DNA of 64,000 nucleotides from Pseudomonadota bacterium. Lineage in GTDB: Bacteria > Pseudomonadota > Alphaproteobacteria > UBA828. Shown piece by piece: positions 58,817 through 64,000 of the stretch. Position 1 is the first letter of the stretch, and each line of letters opens with the position of its first letter. The notes under the pieces were generated by a model, which was given only the letters and a program-made list of their open reading frames with translations, made no database searches and was not told where the DNA came from. The DNA is taken from positions 36,773-100,772 of the forward strand of contig JAQBTG010000008.1 of NCBI GenBank assembly GCA_027624955.1. The letters are read 5' to 3'. Both the position numbers and the translations under genes were made by a program.

Positions 58817-60079
58817 TCAAAGCTGCCAGCGCTGCAGCCCTGGGGCAAGTGTCAGGCTTCGCCACATACCAGCGACATCGGCGAGCAAGCCGCCGTCACG
58901 TAACAGGCCGGTGATGCGCGGTGCATTTAACATAGTGTAATCGTCGTGCGCCACGGCACCGACGACGCAATCGTAGGGCGCTGTGTCGGGCAGATTCGCC
59001 AACAGCTCGATGCCGTAAAGTGCTTGCGCCTCACCGGGGTTGGCATGAGGGTCGTGCACCTCGACGAGGTGACCTTTCGCCCGCAGCATGTGGACCACTC
59101 TGGCCACTAAGGAATTGCGCAGATCAGGCACATTCTTTTTGAAGGTTAGGCCGAGCACCAGGACTTTTGCTCCTGACGCGGGCAGACGAGTAGAAATTTG
59201 GCTGCTTACAAATTCGGCCATGCCGTCGTTAATTTCCCGGCCCGCGAGAATCATTTTTGGCGGGTAGCCGGCCTGCTTGGCGCGATGCGCCAGATAATAA
59301 GGGTCGACGCCGATACAATGACCGCCGACAAGGCCCGGGGTGAAATTAAGGAAATTCCACTTGGTCCCAGCGGCTTCAAGCACATCGGCGCTCGAAATAT
59401 CGAGCTTGTGGCAGATTTGCGCGATTTCGTTGACGAAAGCGATATTGATATCGCGTTGGGCGTTTTCGATGACTTTCGCCGCCTCGGCAGTGCGAATATT
59501 TGGCGCGATATGGATATTGCCGTCATTGATTGAGCCATATAGCGCCGCGATCCGCTGCGTGATTTCCGGCGATTCTCCAGCGACAATTTTTGTGATGGTG
59601 CGCAGGGTGTGCTGGCTATCGCCGGGATTGATGCGTTCCGGAGAATAGCCAAGATGAAAATCCGTGCCACATTTCAGCCCCGAAGCGCGCTCCAGTTCAG
59701 GCGCGCAAATTTCCTCGGTTAGGCCGGGCCAAACGGTGCTTTCGTAGATCACGATCGCGCCCGGCTGAAGTTCCCTGCCGACGCATTGAGAGGCAGCAAT
59801 AATGGCGGTCAAGTCAGGTTCGTTATTTTCATCCACCGGCGTGGGCACGGTCACAATGAAAAATTCTGCGCCTTTGATGGCATTGGAATTCGTATGCCAT
59901 TTGGCCCGCTCCTGATTGAGGATTTTGGGCGAAACTTCACCGGTGCGGTCATACCCGCTGTTCAATTCGCTAATTCGCCCCGCATCAATATCGAATCCGA
60001 TGACGTCATGTTTCTCCGCCAAAGCGACAGCGAGCGGCAAGCCGACATATCCGAGGCCGATGATGGCGATAGCGCTCAT
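58817..60079 (-). CDS. UDP-sugar 6-dehydrogenase, TviB/WbpO-like
   Basis: Oxidises a UDP-N-acetylhexosamine (or UDP-hexose) to the uronic acid for surface polysaccharide. NAD motif IAIIGLGYVGLPLAVALAEKH, catalytic Cys in LVGGHCIGVDPYYLAHRA near residue 266. The 420 residues from ATG 60079 match the TviB/WbpO class; the frame to 60148 is an extension. The preference for acetamido sugar over glucose is inferred from family resemblance. It is divergent, 241 bases away, from the epimerase. Confidence 0.85.
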   Translation of the reverse strand: MSAIAIIGLGYVGLPLAVALAEKHDVIGFDIDAGRISELNSGYDRTGEVSPKILNQERAKWHTNSNAIKGAEFFIVTVPTPVDENNEPDLTAIIAASQCVGRELQPGAIVIYESTVWPGLTEEICAPELERASGLKCGTDFHLGYSPERINPGDSQHTLRTITKIVAGESPEITQRIAALYGSINDGNIHIAPNIRTAEAAKVIENAQRDINIAFVNEIAQICHKLDISSADVLEAAGTKWNFLNFTPGLVGGHCIGVDPYYLAHRAKQAGYPPKMILAGREINDGMAEFVSSQISTRLPASGAKVLVLGLTFKKNVPDLRNSLVARVVHMLRAKGHLVEVHDPHANPGEAQALYGIELLANLPDTAPYDCVVGAVAHDDYTMLNAPRITGLLRDGGLLADVAGMWRSLTLAPGLQRWQL

Positions 60080-60320
60080 GTGCGGCTCACAATAAAGTTC
60101 TCCGAAACTTGGGCGCAAATATTTGCGGAGGGCGAGACAGGTGACCACGAGCTATTCGCGCGAAATCGGGCCGCTGTCAATAAATCTGCGGATTTACCTG
60201 TCCGTCGGACTGGATTTTACGCGGCAAGTATGTTGATTTCCCCTAGCGCGTGGCGTGACACCGGAACCCATCCGCGTGCCGCGTCACGTCGTTCGCATCA
60301 GCCCCTGTTTCAATTGAGAA

Positions 60321-61304
60321 ATGATGACCATTTTCGTCACCGGTGCCGCCGGATTTATTGGATATCACATGTGCGAGGCCCTTCTCGCACGCGGCAACAG
60401 CGTGTTTGGTATAGACAATCTCAACGATTACTACGATGTCGCGCTCAAAAAGGCGCGGCTCGCACGGCTGCAGCAGCATGGCGGCTTCAAATTCGCGTTG
60501 GTGGATATATGTGATGTCGATGGGCTAAATCATGCGGTTGCAGATGCTGGCGACGTGCGTGCGGTACTTCATTTGGCCGCCCAAGCGGGCGTGCGCTACT
60601 CGCTTATCAATCCCGCCGCTTATGTGAATACCAATATCGTCGGCCAGCTCAATATTCTTGAAATCTGCCGGCAGCTGCCGAATTTGGAGCATATGGTGTA
60701 TGCCAGTTCGAGTTCCGTTTATGGCGGCAGCACGGCGCTGCCGTTCTCGGAATCGGATCCTGTGAATTCACCTGTATCGCTTTACGCCGCGAGCAAGAAG
60801 GCCGACGAACTGATGGGCCACGTCTACGCTCATCTGTACCGAATTCCCCTGACGGGCTTGCGTTTTTTCACCGTGTACGGGCCTTGGGGCAGGCCGGATA
60901 TGGCCGCCTATATATTCACCCGTGCGATATTTTCTGGTGAGCCAATAAAAATATTCAACAATGGTGATATGCGGCGTGATTTTACGTTTGTGGACGATGT
61001 GGTGCAGGGCGTTCTCACGGTATTAGATGCACCGCCTTCTGGCGCCGGCGTATCAGCACCACACCGTATTTACAACATTGGAAACAACCGCTCAGAGCCG
61101 CTTTTACGTTATGTCGAGCTGTTGGAAAAAGCGATTGGTCGGAGCGCCCAAAAGGAACTTGCGCCGATGCAGCCCGGAGATGTGAAGGAAACCTATGCCG
61201 ACATCGACGCAATCAGGCGTGACCACGGGTTCGAACCAAAAACCAGTATTGACGAAGGAATTCCACGCTTTGTTGCCTGGTACCGGGGCTATCACGGAGT
61301 ATGA
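60321..61304 (+). CDS. NAD-dependent UDP-sugar epimerase (UDP-glucuronate 4-epimerase-like)
   Basis: An extended SDR. TIFVTGAAGFIGYHMCEALL binds NAD, the Ser-Tyr-Lys triad is in SSSSVYGG and YAASKKADEL, and GLRFFTVYGPWGRPDMA and NGDMRRDFTFVDD are typical of UDP-glucuronate 4-epimerases. Length 327. With the dehydrogenase next door it could convert a UDP-hexuronic acid. A 48-base stretch of it (60960-61007) is repeated exactly at the right edge of the window. Confidence 0.88.
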   Translation: MMTIFVTGAAGFIGYHMCEALLARGNSVFGIDNLNDYYDVALKKARLARLQQHGGFKFALVDICDVDGLNHAVADAGDVRAVLHLAAQAGVRYSLINPAAYVNTNIVGQLNILEICRQLPNLEHMVYASSSSVYGGSTALPFSESDPVNSPVSLYAASKKADELMGHVYAHLYRIPLTGLRFFTVYGPWGRPDMAAYIFTRAIFSGEPIKIFNNGDMRRDFTFVDDVVQGVLTVLDAPPSGAGVSAPHRIYNIGNNRSEPLLRYVELLEKAIGRSAQKELAPMQPGDVKETYADIDAIRRDHGFEPKTSIDEGIPRFVAWYRGYHGV

Positions 61305-61390
61305 CCGGGCCTGGATTTAGCTTGAGTTTTAATAACGGTTCAATCACATGCGCCTCATTGCGATGAGCGCCGATCGGTAAGCTAGGACTC

Positions 61391-62941
61391 ATGAATTCTG
61401 CTACCCCATTCACCTACGACGCGGTCCCCTATCAAAGCTTCCCTTATTCGGCGACGCGGCCGGCCAATATCTATACCGTCGGGACTCTTTTTGGTGTCTC
61501 GGCGCCTAATATTCGCACCGCACGGGTTTTGGAATTGGGCTGTGCCAGCGGCGGCAATCTGATCCCTCTGGCCTTTCAATATCCGGACGGCCGGTACACC
61601 GGCATCGATGCTTCCGAGCGCCAGATCGGGATGGCAGACAAGTCGGTCTCGGATCTCGGTCTAAAAAACATTGAATTTATCGCCCGCCCGTTCGCCGACA
61701 TCCCGCCCTTGGATAAGTTCGATTATATCATCTGCCACGGTGTCTATTCCTGGGTCGATCAGGACGCCCGCAAACAAATTCTCGAAATTTGCCGGACCCA
61801 TTTGGTCGAGAACGGTCTCGCCGTTATCAGCTACAATGCGTTGCCCGGTTGGAACATGGTCCGCAGCCTGCGTGAGATGATGCTCTACCAAGCCAATTTG
61901 TTCGAAGACCCGGTTGAGAAAGTCAGTCAGGCCATGGAATTGTTGCGCTTTGTCCGTGACAACAACCCAGAAGGCAGCGCCTACCGCGCCGTCATTGACA
62001 ATGAAATCACTATGTTAAGCGAACAAACGGTCGCCTACATTGCGCACGATCACATGGAAGCCGAAAATACCCCATTCTATTTCCATGAATTCGCGGCGGC
62101 TTTAGAGCAGCACGGCCTGCAATATGTAGGCGATAGCAATATCACCCAAATGTATGTCGATAATATGCCGGCAAATGCCGCTGAAAAACTGAAAGCAGTG
62201 ACGGACATCCTGCGCCAAGAACAGTATATGGATTTCATCACCAACCGACGGTTTCGGTCCAGCATCGTCTGCCCCTCAGCGACTGCGCTAAACCGCAATT
62301 TGCGAAGCGAACTGATCCACGATTTTTATCTGTCGAGTTCGATCACGCCGGACCCGGAAGACGTTAAGGTCGAGGCCGCTGACACGCGTTTTCGTGATCC
62401 CGTCGGTACGGTGGTCTTCACTGCTCACACCAGAGACGCGGCTGTTTTGTTCAGCCAGTTGTCCGAAAGTCCGCGGCGGATCAAAAGCGACGTTTTGATC
62501 AATAGAATTACAAAGAATTTTGCCGGTACCGACCGCGAAGCGTTGCGTGGGCTGCTTGAACAAATTGGCCTGCAGTTGGTCCTCAAGGGGTTTATTTCCT
62601 TGAACACGGAAGAGGGCGACTATGTTTCCGACATATCAGAGACGCCCGCGGCGTCGCGATTGGCGCGATATCAGACATCGCAACAGGGCTGGGCGACCAA
62701 TGCGCGGCACGAGAAAATCAATCTCGACCATTTCACCCGTACCCTGATCGAATATTTGGACGGCACCCGCAGCCTCGACGATCTTTGCCAAATCATGGTT
62801 GAGCAAGTCGGCAAGGGGGCTCTCGGCGTTCAACTCGACGGTAAAGAGATTGCCGATACGGAGCAACGCCGTCTCGTGATCAGGCAATTGACCGAGACGG
62901 CCCTCAACAATTTTTCTCGGACTGCCCTGCTTGTCGCTTAA
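61391..62941 (+). CDS. SAM methyltransferase with C-terminal regulatory domain
   Basis: A 516-residue protein: class I methyltransferase at about 20-200 with VLELGCASGGNLIPLAFQYP (motif I) and YTGIDASERQ; then a methyltransferase-regulatory-like domain (about 215-300: HDHMEAENTPFYFHEFAAALEQHGLQY) and a final winged-helix-like part. Similar proteins, often several per genome, are known only as class I methyltransferases with PF10119; substrate unknown. It follows the epimerase by 86 bases on the same strand, so it may modify a sugar, but this is positional inference. Confidence 0.85.
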   Translation: MNSATPFTYDAVPYQSFPYSATRPANIYTVGTLFGVSAPNIRTARVLELGCASGGNLIPLAFQYPDGRYTGIDASERQIGMADKSVSDLGLKNIEFIARPFADIPPLDKFDYIICHGVYSWVDQDARKQILEICRTHLVENGLAVISYNALPGWNMVRSLREMMLYQANLFEDPVEKVSQAMELLRFVRDNNPEGSAYRAVIDNEITMLSEQTVAYIAHDHMEAENTPFYFHEFAAALEQHGLQYVGDSNITQMYVDNMPANAAEKLKAVTDILRQEQYMDFITNRRFRSSIVCPSATALNRNLRSELIHDFYLSSSITPDPEDVKVEAADTRFRDPVGTVVFTAHTRDAAVLFSQLSESPRRIKSDVLINRITKNFAGTDREALRGLLEQIGLQLVLKGFISLNTEEGDYVSDISETPAASRLARYQTSQQGWATNARHEKINLDHFTRTLIEYLDGTRSLDDLCQIMVEQVGKGALGVQLDGKEIADTEQRRLVIRQLTETALNNFSRTALLVA

Positions 62942-62976
62942 GACAGAGCGCCCGTTCGGCGCGGCCTGAAGTTAGT

Positions 62977-63510
62977 TTATTGTGTTTTAAGCTCGAGCAT
63001 ACGATAGGCGGCCGTAAAGCCGGTCAAAGAGGCTTCCACCACGACCACCTGCGTGCCGCCAAACGGGATAAAGCCGACCTTGAGAACCTTGCCCTGACGA
63101 AATCCCCAGAGCAGGTCGGTGGATACCGGGGCCACCGAACGGCACCCCTCATTGGTACAGGTCTGGATGGTGACGGGCGTCGGATCGCCGGCATCGGCCT
63201 GTAGGACCACCCCGGATTGGAAGTTCACGCCCAACGGTAGCATCAGCAGGGCAAACAATTCTCTTCCTTCGCCGAGTGCGCCAATCTTAACGTCGAGCAA
63301 CATGCCCGACACATCGTCCTTCGAATAATTGATCGTCTGGTGGAGATAACAGATATCGGCTTTGTCGATGCCGCGAGATTCGCAGCGCAAGATCCAGTCT
63401 CCGAATTGCTGCGGTTCCTGGGCTGAGGCGGGCGCAACGTTGAACCAAACAGCGCTCATCGCCGCGATTGCCAGGGCGGAGATCAACATTCGCATACGAT
63501 GCAAACCCAT
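62977..63510 (-). CDS. IalB-family (invasion-associated locus B) exported protein
   Basis: A periplasmic protein of unknown function; the family name comes from Bartonella but occurs widely in free-living alphaproteobacteria. From ATG 63510 there is a signal peptide (MGLHRMRMLISALAIAAMSA then PASAQ), then the domain QFGDWILRCE, DICYLHQTINY, PLGVNFQSGVVLQ, CTNEGCR with paired cysteines, and LKVGFIPFGGT. The frame continues upstream to 63648 with a Lys/Asn-rich start (a repeated AAAATACAGA pattern), so longer starts at 63615 or 63648 are possible. Confidence 0.82.
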   Translation of the reverse strand: MGLHRMRMLISALAIAAMSAVWFNVAPASAQEPQQFGDWILRCESRGIDKADICYLHQTINYSKDDVSGMLLDVKIGALGEGRELFALLMLPLGVNFQSGVVLQADAGDPTPVTIQTCTNEGCRSVAPVSTDLLWGFRQGKVLKVGFIPFGGTQVVVVEASLTGFTAAYRMLELKTQ

Positions 63511-63844
63511 TGATTTTTGCGCCGGGCCGCCCTGCCGCGTAGATCCGCGCATTTGCCCGCTCACACCGGAATTCTCCACATCTGTGGCTATCTCTACATT
63601 TGCAGCGTTCTTCATTTCTGTATTTTTCTTCTCTGTATTGTTCTTCATTTCCGATCACGACTTGGCTTCATGAAATAGCAGGGTCGCGCCCACCCTGGAA
63701 TGGGACAAAAGAAGATATGGCGAGTTCCGTCCGCGATCATATAGGCAGACGATAGGGACCATAAGTCGCATTATGCTGGATTGGAAGCCGCACGCGCTGA
63801 AAAGCAATCATGGAGAAATTCTGATGCCGGGATTGGGGCGTCAG
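63511..63844. other. Gap after the IalB gene
   Basis: If the IalB protein starts at 63510 this stretch holds its leader and promoter; if it starts at 63648, only the last 200 bases are free. A 35-codon frame at 63773-63880 has no family signal. I see no RNA gene. Confidence 0.3.
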
Positions 63845-63949
63845 GCGGCTGTTGCAAAAAAGGTCACAACGGTGACTTAAAATACTTGCGCACACAGACA
63901 ATCATTTACAATTGCCACCGATAGAGATAAAGCCGTTTGCAACAGTGGC
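63845..63949. mobile_element. Short inverted-repeat element with IS6-like ends
   Basis: CTGTTGCAAA at 63849-63858 is the exact reverse complement of TTTGCAACAG at 63936-63945, ends of a 105-base unit. The right end, read inward (GCCACTGTTGCAAA), matches the known IS26/IS6-family terminal repeat GGCACTGTTGCAAA at 13 of 14 bases. No transposase fits inside, so this would be a remnant or a non-autonomous derivative. A second short dyad (GTCAC at 63863 and GTGAC at 63872) is inside. No eight-base target duplication is seen. Confidence 0.55.
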
Positions 63950-63952
63950 ATT

Positions 63953-64000
63953 AATGGTGATATGCGGCGTGATTTTACGTTTGTGGACGATGTGGTGCAG
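63953..64000 (+). repeat. Exact 48-base copy of epimerase internal sequence
   Basis: Bases 63953-64000 are identical to 60960-61007, inside the epimerase gene, where they encode NGDMRRDFTFVDDVVQ. The match begins abruptly after three differing bases and runs to the window edge, so its full length is unknown. It starts three bases after the IS6-like right end. Either a rearranged second copy of the epimerase follows, or it is an assembly join at a repeat. Confidence 0.8.

Noticed and set aside
63773..63880. 35-codon frame near the window end
   Set aside because: No family signal, and its 3' part lies in the inverted-repeat element.

Overview
The window is a stretch of chromosome from a free-living, aerobic alphaproteobacterium. 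The signs are the aa3 oxidase cluster in the order coxB-coxA-ctaB-small membrane protein-ctaG-coxC-DUF983-SURF1, a CcrM-type GANTC methyltransferase next to rnhB, an F0-only ATP synthase operon with separate b and b' subunits, a dciA-dsbA-smc block divergent from mutY, and thrC followed by an M16 peptidase. Genus cannot be fixed; a Rhodospirillales-like or marine lineage is a guess. Gene density is high and most genes are housekeeping. I see no CRISPR array, no intact prophage, no complete insertion sequence, no rRNA and no convincing tRNA.

Layout. 1-2.6 kb: ubiD (cut by the window edge) and ubiA of ubiquinone synthesis around two poorly known genes. 2.7-6.1 kb: rsmE, glutamate-cysteine ligase and an aminotransferase. 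6.1-9.7 kb: a LysR regulator divergent from a quinone/electrophile defence set (WrbA-type quinone reductase, a frameshifted pirin, glutathionyl-hydroquinone reductase). 9.8-12.8 kb: EF-hand protein, Gfo/Idh/MocA dehydrogenase, TldD. 13.2-19.5 kb: the cytochrome oxidase cluster. 19.5-24.4 kb: M32 carboxypeptidase, threonine synthase, M16 peptidase, GNAT. 24.4-28.3 kb: YqgE, peroxiredoxin, rnhA-thrB, a double-CDGSH protein and a lipoprotein. 28.3-33.1 kb: gcvT-gcvH-gcvP behind a tandem glycine riboswitch with its own terminator. 33.1-34.8 kb: a monooxygenase-like protein and an unusual M24-fold enzyme. 34.8-37.5 kb: F0 ATP synthase operon. 37.5-47.8 kb: smc, dsbA, dciA, mutY, ccrM, rnhB, a CPA2 antiporter and a radical SAM protein.

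47.8-50.7 kb: two glycosyltransferases of the arsenosugar-associated families, then a decayed region holding a collapsed adenylate-cyclase/TPR gene and a RidA-like scrap, then moaB. 50.6-57.9 kb: lytic transglycosylase, uracil-DNA glycosylase, ETF-ubiquinone oxidoreductase, TPR protein and ispE. 58-63.5 kb: double DUF427 protein, a nucleotide-sugar dehydrogenase divergent from a UDP-sugar epimerase, a methyltransferase and an IalB-family protein. The last 350 bases hold a short IS6-like inverted-repeat element followed by an exact 48-base copy of part of the epimerase gene, running off the window edge.

The genes form ordinary modules: respiration (ubiquinone, cytochrome oxidase, ETF-QO, F0), one-carbon metabolism (glycine cleavage), chromosome biology (SMC, DciA, CcrM, MutY, RNases H) and redox protection (GshA, quinone reductases, peroxiredoxin). 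I did not find a clear new biological system. The best leads are the D-to-C change in a metal-ligand position of the M24 enzyme, the GANTC cluster in front of ccrM, the pirin frameshift, the decayed cyclase and RidA-like locus, and the element plus duplication at the right edge.
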